This document shows, piece after piece, positions 21,095 to 30,197 of a stretch of 64,000 nt of DNA; the stretch's first letter is position 1; the number at the start of each line of letters is the position of its first letter. A program made the position numbers and the translations under genes. The notes under the pieces are model-generated. The model was not told where the DNA came from. It saw nothing but the letters and a program-made list of their open reading frames with translations, and ran no database searches. Origin of the DNA: a bacterium (lineage in GTDB: Bacteria > Hinthialibacterota > Hinthialibacteria > Hinthialibacterales > Hinthialibacteraceae); the NCBI GenBank assembly GCA_016125385.1, contig WGLV01000018.1:1-64000 (forward strand), written 5' to 3'.

Positions 21095-21628
21095 ATGCAG
21101 AACGACGCATTGCTGAATAAGATTCCCCGGCTTGACGCCATCCGCAAACACGCGGAACGGTATCCCGACATTGACCCTACGGCGGTCGAGTCATTTCTGA
21201 CCACGGTGCATTTCGCGCAGGAACTGCTGCACGCCACCGGCGGCTATCTGGAGAGGATGAACCTCTCGCCGGGCCGCTTCATGGTCATGATGTTGCTCAA
21301 CAAAGAGCCCGGACGCGGCGTCAGCCCGTCCGAGATCGCCGAGTGCGCGGGCGTCACGCGCGCCACCGTCACCGGGCTGGTCGACGGGCTGGCGCGCGAC
21401 GGCTTCGTCGATCGCGAACCCGATCCCAAAGATCGCCGCGCCATGCTGCTCAGGCTGACGCCCAAGGCGCAGGCCTTTTTAAAAGATATGCTGCCCGGAC
21501 ATTACCGGCGCATCGCCAGGCTGATGTCATGCCTGACAGAAAGCGAGCGCACCCGGTTGCGCACCCTGTTAATGAAAATACACGGTTGTCTCGACGCATT
21601 CACCGCCGAGGAGGCTCCATCCCTATGA
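21095..21628 (+). CDS. MarR-family transcriptional regulator of the RND efflux operon
   Basis: A 177-residue winged-helix repressor. The DNA-binding part is clear: VSPSEIAECAGVTRATVTGLVDGL (helix-turn-helix, about residues 76-98) followed by the wing DREPDPKDRRAMLLRLT with the conserved D-x-R-D/R-R pattern. These proteins release DNA on binding small phenolic or amphipathic compounds. The gene opens the efflux operon, and the operator lies across its own promoter. The stop overlaps the ATG of the next gene (ATGA), so translation is coupled. Confidence 0.93.
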   Translation: MQNDALLNKIPRLDAIRKHAERYPDIDPTAVESFLTTVHFAQELLHATGGYLERMNLSPGRFMVMMLLNKEPGRGVSPSEIAECAGVTRATVTGLVDGLARDGFVDREPDPKDRRAMLLRLTPKAQAFLKDMLPGHYRRIARLMSCLTESERTRLRTLLMKIHGCLDAFTAEEAPSL

Positions 21629-23064
21629 ATTCCATGATGGCGATCGTAACGCGGCTTCGCTTCGCGGGTCTGGCGGCCGCGCTGGCGTGTTTACTTTGCG
21701 CCTGTGCGGTGTATCAACCGCGCCAGACGGTCGAAACGCCGTTCAACGCGGCGGAGCGGTTCGACGCCGACGGCGCCGTCCCCGCGCCCGACCGCTGGTG
21801 GACCGCGCTGAACGATGAAACCCTCGACCGCATGATCGGCGAAGGGCTGAGCGATAACCTGTCGCTCAAACAGGCGTGGGCGCGCCTCGGCCAGGCGCGG
21901 GCGCAAGCCGAACTGGCGGGCGTTCAACTTTATCCGCTGGCCGAAGCAAGCGGCGACGCGAGCCGCTATCGCAACGAAAACAACGGATTCGTTCTCGAAG
22001 ACGATTCATGGATGACGACGCTGGCCGCCTCGTATGAAGTCGATCTGTGGAAACGCATCGCATCGGGACGCCAGGCCGCGCTGCTCGACGTCGACGCCAC
22101 CCGGCAGGACCTTTCAGCCACCGCGCTGACTCTGACCGGCGGCATCGCCTCCACGTGGTACACCATCGTTCAGCAACGCGCCCTGCTCGACCTGCTTCAT
22201 CAGCAGGAAGACGTCAGCAAGACCTTTCTCGACCTGATCGAGCTGCGCTTCAGCCAGGGACGATCGACCGCCGTCGAGGTTTACCAGCAGCGTGAACAGC
22301 TCGCCTCCATCCGCACCGACATCCCCGCCGCGCGGTCGCAACTCGAATTCTCCGAACACCAGCTGGCGGTGTTGCTGGGCCGGTCTCCCACCGGGTTCCA
22401 TGCGGACGAGCGAGCCGGTTTCCCCAAGTTACCGCCGCTGCCCATGACGGGCGCGCCCGCCGCATTGCTGCAGCGGCGTCCCGACGTGGCCTCGGCGCTG
22501 ACGCGGGTGATCGCCGCCGATTACCGGGTGGGCGCGGCCATCGCCGACAAATATCCCGCGCTGCGCCTGACGGCCCGCACCCAGTTGCAGGGCAATGACA
22601 TCGGCGACGCCTTCAGCAACTGGCTGTGGAACCTGGCGGGCTCTCTCGCCCTGCCGATTCTCGACGGCGGCCGCCGCCAGGCCGAAATCGAACGCACCCG
22701 CGCGGTGGTCGACGAACGCGTCGCGCAATATGAAAGCGCCGCGCTCAACGCCATCCGCGAAGTGGAAAACGCGCTGACGCAGGAGAGCCGACAGCGCGAA
22801 TACCTGGACGCGCTCAATATTGAACTCGATGAGAGCCGCCGCGCGTTTGAAGAATCGCGCAACCGGTTTCGCGACGGCGTGGGCGACTACCTCAGCGTAC
22901 TCACCAGCCTGTTGACCACCCAACGCATCGAGCGCCAATTGATCGCCGCCCGGCGCGGTCTGCTTGAATACCGCATCGACCTGTATATCGCCCTGGGCGG
23001 TTCATGGATGGAAACTCTCGCGCCGGAGACGCCGGCCGCGTTCGCATCGGGAGACGCCTCATGA
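21625..23064 (+). CDS. NodT/OprM-type outer membrane efflux lipoprotein
   Basis: A 479-residue TolC-family outer membrane channel. The start at 21625 (MNSMMAIV) is chosen because it begins a lipoprotein signal with the lipid-bearing Cys in LLCACAVY and overlaps the marR stop; the frame open upstream is only a shadow. The two repeated helical halves with DNLSLKQAWARLGQARAQAEL (after residue 75) and the corresponding C-terminal repeat (RFRDGVGDYLSVLTSLLTTQ) match the family. It forms the exit duct for the adaptor and pump encoded immediately downstream. The stop overlaps the next start by ATGA. Confidence 0.93.
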   Translation: MNSMMAIVTRLRFAGLAAALACLLCACAVYQPRQTVETPFNAAERFDADGAVPAPDRWWTALNDETLDRMIGEGLSDNLSLKQAWARLGQARAQAELAGVQLYPLAEASGDASRYRNENNGFVLEDDSWMTTLAASYEVDLWKRIASGRQAALLDVDATRQDLSATALTLTGGIASTWYTIVQQRALLDLLHQQEDVSKTFLDLIELRFSQGRSTAVEVYQQREQLASIRTDIPAARSQLEFSEHQLAVLLGRSPTGFHADERAGFPKLPPLPMTGAPAALLQRRPDVASALTRVIAADYRVGAAIADKYPALRLTARTQLQGNDIGDAFSNWLWNLAGSLALPILDGGRRQAEIERTRAVVDERVAQYESAALNAIREVENALTQESRQREYLDALNIELDESRRAFEESRNRFRDGVGDYLSVLTSLLTTQRIERQLIAARRGLLEYRIDLYIALGGSWMETLAPETPAAFASGDAS

Positions 23065-24329
23065 TTTTGAAACTCATTCAATGGATGCTGCGGCTGGGTA
23101 TCGCCGCCGCGATTTTCGGCGGCGGGGTGTACGGCGCCTACTGGCTGATCGTTCACCAGCCTCACGCCGTGCGCAAACCCGCCGAAGAACTCGCCACGCT
23201 GGTCGACGTCATCGAAGCGCAGAGCGGCGACGAAACGGTTTACATTCAACAGCAGGGCGTCGTGGTTCCGGCGCGCGAGGTCGAGGTGCGCGCCCAGGTG
23301 AGCGGCAAGGTCATCGAACAGAGCAGCGAGCTGATTCCCGGCGGACGCTTCAGACAGGGTGACGTAATCGCGCGGATCGAGCCCGACGATTACGAATTCG
23401 CCGTCGAGCGCGCCAAGTCTGAACTCGAACGCGCCAAACTGGCGTTGAAGGAAGAACAGGGCCGCAAGACCGTCGCCGAACGTGAATGGAAGTTGTTGGG
23501 CGGCGAACTTCAAACCGATGAGGCGGGGCGCGATCTGGCATTGCGCGTGCCGCATATCGAAAGCGCCCGCGCCGCGGTCAACGCCGCGCAGAGCGCCCTG
23601 GATGAAGCGAAGCTCAACCTCGACCGCACCGTGTTGCGAGCGCCTTTCAACGCCTTCGTCAAAGAAGAATTCATCGATCCCGGTCAGCTGGTTAACTCCC
23701 AGACCCGCGTCGCCGTGCTGGCCGGTTCGGATGAATGCTGGGTCGACGCCATCGTCGGTCTCGACGACCTGCCCTGGATTCAGTTTCCCGAGCGCGACGG
23801 CGAGGGATCTCCCGTGCGGGTGGCGGTCAACGCGGGCGAGTATCAACTGATTCGCGAAGGCCGCGTGCTGCGGCTGCAGGGCGAACTCGACCCCAACGGC
23901 CGCACGCCGCACGTGCTCATTGAGGTGAAAGATCCGCTCAACCTTCAACCCGGCGCCGGTGATGACGCCCAGCCGCTGTTGCTCGATACGTTCGTGCGCG
24001 TCGAAATCGAGGGCAAGATGGCGAAAGACGTTTTTCTGCTGCCTGAAACCGCCGCCCGCCAGAACGATCAGGGGGGCTACAACGCCTGGGTGATGGATTC
24101 AAACCAGCGGCTGGCCATCAAGCCCATCACCGTGGTCCGCAAACGCGATCAGACCTGGCTGGTGAGGGGGCTGGCCAGCGGCGACCGCGTCGTCAACAGC
24201 CGCATCGGCACGCCGCTGCCCGGCATGGAACTGCGTCTGAAGACGCCCGAGCTTGAGTCGCACCTCACTCAGTCGGACGCGAACGATGAAGTCGCTTCGG
24301 CCAGCGCTTCAGCCGAGGAGCCTTCCTGA
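23061..24329 (+). CDS. RND efflux periplasmic adaptor (membrane fusion protein)
   Basis: A 422-residue HlyD/AcrA-type adaptor. It has an N-terminal membrane anchor (about residues 8-32), a split biotinyl/lipoyl-like domain (VVVPAREVEVRAQVSGKVIEQSS and LDRTVLRAPFNAFVKEEFIDPG), a helical hairpin between them (residues ~115-190), and a beta-barrel. The ATG at 23061 overlaps the upstream stop; the longer frame begins inside nodT. It links the pump to the outer-membrane channel. The end overlaps the pump gene by one base (TGATG). Confidence 0.93.
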   Translation: MILKLIQWMLRLGIAAAIFGGGVYGAYWLIVHQPHAVRKPAEELATLVDVIEAQSGDETVYIQQQGVVVPAREVEVRAQVSGKVIEQSSELIPGGRFRQGDVIARIEPDDYEFAVERAKSELERAKLALKEEQGRKTVAEREWKLLGGELQTDEAGRDLALRVPHIESARAAVNAAQSALDEAKLNLDRTVLRAPFNAFVKEEFIDPGQLVNSQTRVAVLAGSDECWVDAIVGLDDLPWIQFPERDGEGSPVRVAVNAGEYQLIREGRVLRLQGELDPNGRTPHVLIEVKDPLNLQPGAGDDAQPLLLDTFVRVEIEGKMAKDVFLLPETAARQNDQGGYNAWVMDSNQRLAIKPITVVRKRDQTWLVRGLASGDRVVNSRIGTPLPGMELRLKTPELESHLTQSDANDEVASASASAEEPS

Positions 24330-27300
24330 TGAGCGACAAGAACCTCCCCAAGGGCGCCATCGCGTGGATGGCGCAGAACCCGGTCGCGTCGAACCTGCTG
24401 ATGATCGTGCTGATCGTCGGCGGCATATTGATCGCGACCCGCGTTAAACAGGAAGTGTTTCCCGAGTTTCAGCTCGATCTGATTTCCGTGGCGGTTCCAT
24501 ACCCCGGCGCAGGGCCGGAAGAAGTTGAAAAAGGCATCCTGCTCGCCATTGAAGAAGAAGTGCGCGGGCTCGACGGCATCAAACAGATCACCGCCACCGC
24601 CAACGAGGGCATGGCGAGCGTCGTGATTGAGCTCATGCTTGGCGTGAATCCGAACAAGGCTCTGCAGGACGTTCAGAACGCGGTCGACCGCATCAGTTCG
24701 TTTCCGCTCGACGCCGAGCGGCCCATCATCAGCCTCATCACCAACCGCAACGAGGTCACCTCGCTGGTGCTGTACGGCGACGTGGACGAATACATTCTGC
24801 GCGATCTGGCCGACGACGTGCGTGAACGCCTGCTGGCGTTTCCCAACATCACCCAGGTCGAGCTCTCCGGCGTGCGCCCGCGCGAGATCAGCGTCGAGGT
24901 TCCTCAGGAAAAACTGCGCGCGTACGACCTGACGCTCGATCAGATCGCGGCCGCCATCCGGCGTCACGCGGTCGAGATTCCCGCCGGCGGCGTCAAAACG
25001 CGCGCGGGCGAAATTTTGTTGCGCACCATGGAGCGGCGCGACTACGGGCGGCAGTTTGAAGACATCCCCATCATCACCCGCCCCAATGGAACCATCGTCA
25101 CGCTGGGCGAGATCGCGGCGATCATCGACGGTTTTCGCGACACCGATCAGGCGGCGTATTTCAACGGTCTTCCCGCCGCGCGCCTGGTGGTGTACCGGCT
25201 GGGCGATCAGCGCCCGATCGGCATCGCCCGCACGGTGCAGCATTTCGTCGATCAGTTGAACGATGAACTTCCGCCCGGCGTTCGATGCGCCACCTGGTTC
25301 GACACGTCCGAGCTGTTTCGCGACCGCATCAGCCTGTTGTTGCGCAACGCGGGCTGGGGGCTGGCGCTGGTCATGCTGGCGCTGGGGCTTTTTCTCGAAG
25401 TGCGTCTGGCGTTCTGGGTGACGATGGGCATCCCGACCTCGGTGCTGGGTTCGTTTCTGATTTTTTCCGGCGCGGGCGTATCGATCAACATGATCTCGCT
25501 GTTCGCCTTTATCGTCACGCTGGGCATCATCGTCGACGACGCCATCGTGGTGGGCGAAAACGTTTTTGAATACCGCCAGCGAGGGATGAGTTACGTCGAA
25601 GCGGCGGTGCGCGGTTCGCGCGACGTGGCGTTGCCGGTGGTGTTCGCGGTGTTAACGAACATCGCGGCGTTCGTGCCGATGTTTTTCGTGCCGGGCGTTT
25701 CGGGCAAGTTCTTCCGTGTGATTCCCACTATCGTCTGTTCGGTGTTTTTCATTTCGCTGATTGAATCGCTGTTCGTGCTGCCCGCTCATTTGGCTCACCA
25801 GAAGCCGATGGAAGAACGGGGCCGCTTCGAACAATTCTTTTACCGCCAGCAGCAGAAGATGACCTGGCTGCTGCAGCGATTCGTCGAAATCTTTTACGCC
25901 CCGGTGCTGCATACCGCCGCGAAGTTCCGCTATATCACTTTTTCGATCGCGGCGGCGATTCTCATTATCTCGGCGGGCATGGTGGCGGGACATCATCTGC
26001 GCTTCACCTATTTCCCCAAAGTCGACACCGACACTGTTTCGGTGACTGGGGCTTTTCCGGTCGGAGCTTCGGTTGAAGACAGCCGCAAGTTGCAGTCGCA
26101 ACTGGTGGCGAAAGCGAAAGAGATTCTGGCGCGTCACGGCGGCGAAAAAATCACGCGCGGCATCCTCACTTTTCTCGCCAGCGGCGGCCGCTCGCAGGCG
26201 GGCCGTGAAAGCGGGAGCCATCTCGCCACCGTTGAGGTGTACATGGTTCCGTCGGATCAGCGGCCCATCACCGCGTCGCAGTTCGCCGAGGAGTGGCGCG
26301 AGGCCATCGTCGAACCGGCGGGCCTTGAATCGCTGGTGTTCAATTACAGCACCGGTCCGTCGGGCGGCGCGGACGTCGACGTCGAACTGACTCACACCAG
26401 CATCGACGTGCTGGAAGACGCCGCCGCCGATCTGGCCGTCTCGCTGAAAGACTATGCGGGCGTGAAGGATATCGACGACGGCTTTTCGGCGGGCAAACCG
26501 CAGTTCGATCTCAAGCTCAAGCCCGAGGCTCGAGCGCTGGGCGTCACCGCCGACGACCTCGCCTCGCAGGTGCGCGCCGCGTTTTACGGCTCGCGCGCCT
26601 TTCGCCAGCAGCGCGGCCGCGACGAGATATGGGTGATGGTGCGTCTGCCCGAGAGCGAACGCACCTCGCGATTCGATATCGAAAACCTGATGATTCGCAC
26701 GCCGGGCGGCGGCGAGATTCCATTCCGTGAGGCGGCCGAGGTCGACCCCGGCGTATCGTATACCTCCATCAAGCGCGTCGACGGCAAGCGCGTGCTCGAC
26801 GTCACCGCCGACATCGCGCCGGGCGCGGCCAACGCCGGCCAGGTGTTGGCCGACGTGCAGGCCAACGTGTTGCCCGGCCTGATGGCCAAATACCCCGGTC
26901 TGAGTTACTCACTTGAGGGGCAGCAGCGCGAACAGCGCGATACGCTGGGCAGCCTGGGCATCGGTTTCGCGCTCGCCATGCTGGCGATCTATTCGATGCT
27001 GGCGATTCCATTCAAGAGTTACATTCAGCCGCTGGTGGTTATGACGGCGATTCCGTTCGGGCTGATCGGCGCGGTGGCGGGTCACTTCATTATGGGCTAT
27101 GACCTGAGCATCATCAGCATGTTCGGCCTGGTGGCGCTGTCGGGCGTGGTGGTGAACGACTCGCTGGTGCTGGTCGACGCCGCCAACCAGTACCGCTGGC
27201 AGGAGAACCTCTCCCCGTATGAAGCGATCATCGCGGCGGGCGTGCGGCGCTTCCGCCCCATCATGCTGACTTCGCTGACGACCTTCTGCGGATTGATGCC

Positions 27301-27511
27301 GATGATTCTCGAAACGTCGGTGCAGGCGCGATTTCTGATTCCGATGGCCATTTCGCTGGGCTTCGGCGTGATGTTTTCAACTTTCATCACGCTGTTTCTC
27401 GTACCCGCGCTGTACATCATCGTGGAAGACGCGCGTTTTGTACTGGGGCTGCGCACGACCGCCGCGCTGGCGCCGTCGGGCGAACTGGCCGAAGCCGACG
27501 CCAGCGCCTGA
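24329..27511 (+). CDS. RND-superfamily efflux pump (AcrB/HAE1-like)
   Basis: A 1060-residue proton-driven exporter of the inner membrane. Features include the first membrane helix (residues ~18-36), two large periplasmic regions, and the paired aspartates of helix 4 in LGIIVDDAIVVGENVFE, which relay protons. The second half repeats the fold (GLVALSGVVVNDSLVLVDAAN). It belongs to the heavier-than-average HAE-type family with relatives that export lipophilic drugs or lipids. It ends the four-gene MarR-NodT-adaptor-pump operon, which closes with a strong terminator 20 bases downstream. Substrate cannot be told from sequence. Confidence 0.96.
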   Translation: MSDKNLPKGAIAWMAQNPVASNLLMIVLIVGGILIATRVKQEVFPEFQLDLISVAVPYPGAGPEEVEKGILLAIEEEVRGLDGIKQITATANEGMASVVIELMLGVNPNKALQDVQNAVDRISSFPLDAERPIISLITNRNEVTSLVLYGDVDEYILRDLADDVRERLLAFPNITQVELSGVRPREISVEVPQEKLRAYDLTLDQIAAAIRRHAVEIPAGGVKTRAGEILLRTMERRDYGRQFEDIPIITRPNGTIVTLGEIAAIIDGFRDTDQAAYFNGLPAARLVVYRLGDQRPIGIARTVQHFVDQLNDELPPGVRCATWFDTSELFRDRISLLLRNAGWGLALVMLALGLFLEVRLAFWVTMGIPTSVLGSFLIFSGAGVSINMISLFAFIVTLGIIVDDAIVVGENVFEYRQRGMSYVEAAVRGSRDVALPVVFAVLTNIAAFVPMFFVPGVSGKFFRVIPTIVCSVFFISLIESLFVLPAHLAHQKPMEERGRFEQFFYRQQQKMTWLLQRFVEIFYAPVLHTAAKFRYITFSIAAAILIISAGMVAGHHLRFTYFPKVDTDTVSVTGAFPVGASVEDSRKLQSQLVAKAKEILARHGGEKITRGILTFLASGGRSQAGRESGSHLATVEVYMVPSDQRPITASQFAEEWREAIVEPAGLESLVFNYSTGPSGGADVDVELTHTSIDVLEDAAADLAVSLKDYAGVKDIDDGFSAGKPQFDLKLKPEARALGVTADDLASQVRAAFYGSRAFRQQRGRDEIWVMVRLPESERTSRFDIENLMIRTPGGGEIPFREAAEVDPGVSYTSIKRVDGKRVLDVTADIAPGAANAGQVLADVQANVLPGLMAKYPGLSYSLEGQQREQRDTLGSLGIGFALAMLAIYSMLAIPFKSYIQPLVVMTAIPFGLIGAVAGHFIMGYDLSIISMFGLVALSGVVVNDSLVLVDAANQYRWQENLSPYEAIIAAGVRRFRPIMLTSLTTFCGLMPMILETSVQARFLIPMAISLGFGVMFSTFITLFLVPALYIIVEDARFVLGLRTTAALAPSGELAEADASA

Positions 27512-27530
27512 TCGCCGATGACAAGCATCA

Positions 27531-27563
27531 AAAAGGGACGGGTTTGTCGCCCGTCCCTTTTTT
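27531..27563. terminator. Strong bidirectional intrinsic terminator
   Basis: AAAAGGGACGGG (27531-27542), a 7-base loop and CCCGTCCCTTTT with further T residues form a 12-bp hairpin with a T-run on both strands. It closes the efflux operon and can also serve the convergent DUF362 gene. Confidence 0.92.
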
Positions 27564-27641
27564 CATTTTATCGAATTTCAGGATTGATGCCGTATTGCGA
27601 CTAAGGAATCGCGGGCGAAGAACCCGCTCGATCCATTCCCG

Positions 27642-28928
27642 TCACGAACCGGCGGCGGCTTTACGCTCGGCGCGTCGTTTTTTCGATGAGAATTCAGGCG
27701 CTTCCTTGATGCACTCGCCCAGAATCCCCACGCCGCGCGCCAGTAAGCCCGCCGTGCCCAACACCAGCCGCGACGGCGCCGCGCCCAGCTCAGCGAAGCC
27801 TTTGGCGTCGGCCTTGAGGTTATCCCAATTATGGAAGAGGCGGCCCCAGTCGCTGCGCAGCGCTTCCTGCACGCGGCTGGTTCCAAACCGGGGATACCAG
27901 TACATGTCGTGGTATATCACGCTGGCGATATACGCCCACGGCGCCATCCACGTCTTGAGCGACCATTCGATGGCGTCCTTCAGCCCGCCCCAGTAGATTT
28001 TGTGCTGCATGCTGGCGGCGAAGGTCAGGTTTTTCATTGGGCCTTCGAAGTTCCAGTTCTGATTCGCGGCTTCGAGGTCGCCGACGAGTTCAATCTCGTT
28101 CGGGTCGCCGCAGCCAAGGCCCATTTCATGAGCGATGCGGATGAACTTGATCTGCATCGGGTCAAAGCCCATCAACTTGGCGGCGACGGCGTCGATGGCG
28201 ACCTGATCGGCCGAGGCGAGAATCACGTTCTTCACGTGAGGGATCATGCAGCGCGGGCCGGGTCCGTCTCCGGCGAAGGTTCCATCCATCACCGCGAAGA
28301 CGCCGCGATGGATTTTTTTCTGAATCATCAACAGGTCGACGAGCGTTTCGTGAATGACCGGATGAGTCCAGTGGCGATGCTCGTTGAGCAGGCCGCCGAA
28401 AGCGTTTTTCATCGCGCCGGTGGTGGTGGTGAAGACGTGCGTCTTCACTGTGGGCAGGTGGATGATGTTTTCACCAATGAAGCGTTTGGGGATGGAAAAC
28501 CCGTTGGGATAGACGTCGTTCAGGCAGATGAATTTCTGCGCCAGGTCGCCCACCGCTTCGCGAACGTCGATCCACTCTTCGCCTTCATAGAGGTGAACGT
28601 TGCGCAGGCCGTGCGCCTCGACGACGTTCACCTGTTTGTTTTCACGTTCGCCCAGGTGGGCGTCGATGACCACGGTGCGGTTGTGGCAGCCGTGGATCAG
28701 GTTGGGGTCGTAACCGTCCTGTTTCATGGCGCGGATCACGCCGTCGAGCTGCCACGGCGTGGTCGAGCATCCGGGGTAAAAATGGTGCCAGCTGATGTTG
28801 ATTTTCAGGCCGGTATCGGCGTCTTTGGCGACGAAGTCCTGATAGCCCGCCAGGTTCATCAGTTCATGATAGTCAGACAACACCGTTTGCGGCGTGGTGC
28901 GCAATACGGCGACTTTGGATTGGCTCAC
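27642..28928 (-). CDS. DUF362-domain protein
   Basis: A 428-residue protein of the DUF362 family, whose members are often tied to iron-sulfur or anaerobic metabolism but mostly lack assigned reactions. The start is GTG at 28928 (MSQSKVAVLRTT) because AAAGGAG lies six bases ahead; the frame extends upstream to 29105 without support. Family features include PNLIHGCHNRTVVIDAHLG, the central NGFSIPKRFIGENIIHLPTVKTH and KNVILASADQVAIDAVAAKLMG. No ferredoxin-type cysteine cluster is present. It stands alone, convergent to the efflux operon. Confidence 0.8.
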   Translation of the reverse strand: MSQSKVAVLRTTPQTVLSDYHELMNLAGYQDFVAKDADTGLKINISWHHFYPGCSTTPWQLDGVIRAMKQDGYDPNLIHGCHNRTVVIDAHLGERENKQVNVVEAHGLRNVHLYEGEEWIDVREAVGDLAQKFICLNDVYPNGFSIPKRFIGENIIHLPTVKTHVFTTTTGAMKNAFGGLLNEHRHWTHPVIHETLVDLLMIQKKIHRGVFAVMDGTFAGDGPGPRCMIPHVKNVILASADQVAIDAVAAKLMGFDPMQIKFIRIAHEMGLGCGDPNEIELVGDLEAANQNWNFEGPMKNLTFAASMQHKIYWGGLKDAIEWSLKTWMAPWAYIASVIYHDMYWYPRFGTSRVQEALRSDWGRLFHNWDNLKADAKGFAELGAAPSRLVLGTAGLLARGVGILGECIKEAPEFSSKKRRAERKAAAGS

Positions 28929-29218
28929 GGTTCGGCTCCTTTTTTTGCAGCCTTCGCTTGACGGTTCAATTCGGCGGTAACGGCGCGCGATTCGCTTTTC
29001 ATGACAACTGCGCCGTACCGCTAAAGGTAACCCCAAAACGAAAAGAATAAAGGCAAAAGGCCGCGATCGCCCCTGTTCATTCCGCACGATAAGTTGCACG
29101 CACAATGCAACTATTCTGCCTGTGCGACATCATGTATTATGTTTAATGCAATATACAGGACCATCCAAAACATACAGTTATCCTAAAAACAAAAATTTAA
29201 GGGAAGGAATATTCGGCC

Positions 29219-30144
29219 ATGAGAGAAAATGTTTCGAACGAGAGGAATGTTATACAAGAAATACCTTTGGATCATTGGAAAAAATTTCCCGGATTAATAT
29301 CTGAAAAATTCATAGATGCTCCTGCGTTCATATTCCGAGGGCAAGCTGATGCTTCGTGGGACTTAACTTCTACCCTTGATAGGCTTGAACAGAAACATCC
29401 GACTCATTATGGAATCAAACCTAATGGGGAAAAACAAGTTTTTAATGATCCTCCACTTACAAGAGAAGAGCAGTTAAGTGCTTTTAGGTTAGCAATTATT
29501 GGTCGACACGCGAATAATAGCCAGAGTTTAACAGAAAATGATTTCTGGGCTATTGCACAGCATCACGGACTCGCAACTCCATTAATGGATTTCACATTTT
29601 CTCCGTTTATTGCCTTGTTCTTTGCTTTCCACGAAAAAAAGGTCTTCAGAGATCGGGTTGTTTCAAATATCGAAGCAAGACAATCCCAAGATGAAAACGA
29701 TAGAAATACTGGCACAAATCGAATTGAATTTGCAGAGCCAGATGAAAGGATTATTTACGCATTATCAATCTCGGTATTTGCAGAGAACGATTCTCGAGAT
29801 GAAAATAATCCAACGCTCGTACATCCTAAAGAACAAACATCTCCCAGACTATTATCTCAATCTGGCGTGTTTGTTAAAAAGCCAAAGGATGTTCGAATTG
29901 AAGATTTTATAGTAAAAAAATTTCCTAATGTTAATCCAAGACATCCATCGTTTTACCTAAAAAAATTATCATTAAAAACAAAGACAGAGTTAGCTGCCTA
30001 AAATATTTAAATAAGATGGCCATAAGTTACTTGACTCTATTTCCAGATTTAGATGGGGCGGCAAAATATGTCAATCAGCTATGGGAATTAAACGGAGATA
30101 GTTTTTTATGTGAAATGGCTAAAGATCTCCCGTTTCAACAATGA
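29219..30144 (+). pseudogene. FRG-domain protein, broken by a one-base frameshift
   Basis: The first 260 codons (29219-30001) encode an FRG domain: FIFRGQADASWDLTSTLDR (residues ~38-56) and AQHHGLATPLMDFTFSPFIALFFAF (~115-139), the core signature of this family. The frame stops at 30001, but the other frame continues as KKIIIKNKDRVSCLKYLNKM and then LFPDLDGAAKYVNQLW, which is the usual C-terminal end of FRG proteins, to a stop at 30142-30144. The frames would join if the A7 run at 29959-29965 had eight A residues. So this is either a decayed gene, slippage-dependent expression, or a sequencing error. FRG domains are common in phage-defence contexts; here there is no partner gene. The whole locus is much AT-richer than its neighbours and looks acquired. 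Confidence 0.75.
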
Positions 30145-30150
30145 CAAAAA

Positions 30151-30171
30151 GGCCCCGGGTTATCCGGGGCC
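30151..30171. terminator. Bidirectional terminator between FRG gene and dockerin/TIG gene
   Basis: GGCCCCGG (30151-30158), a 5-base loop and CCGGGGCC (30164-30171) form an 8-bp stem of pure G and C. On the minus strand it is followed by TTTTTG; on the plus strand by TTTATTGTT. It sits between two convergent genes. Confidence 0.85.
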
Positions 30172-30197
30172 TTTATTGTTCTCATGAACCGCATGGC

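Noticed and set aside
22887-23948. 353-codon open frame on the minus strand across the efflux adaptor gene
   Set aside because: Opposite to a clear HlyD-type gene; composition and lack of motifs mark it as a shadow.
29122-29304. 60-codon frame just upstream of the FRG gene
   Set aside because: It overlaps the FRG start in another frame and has no ribosome site; the FRG frame has a proper one.
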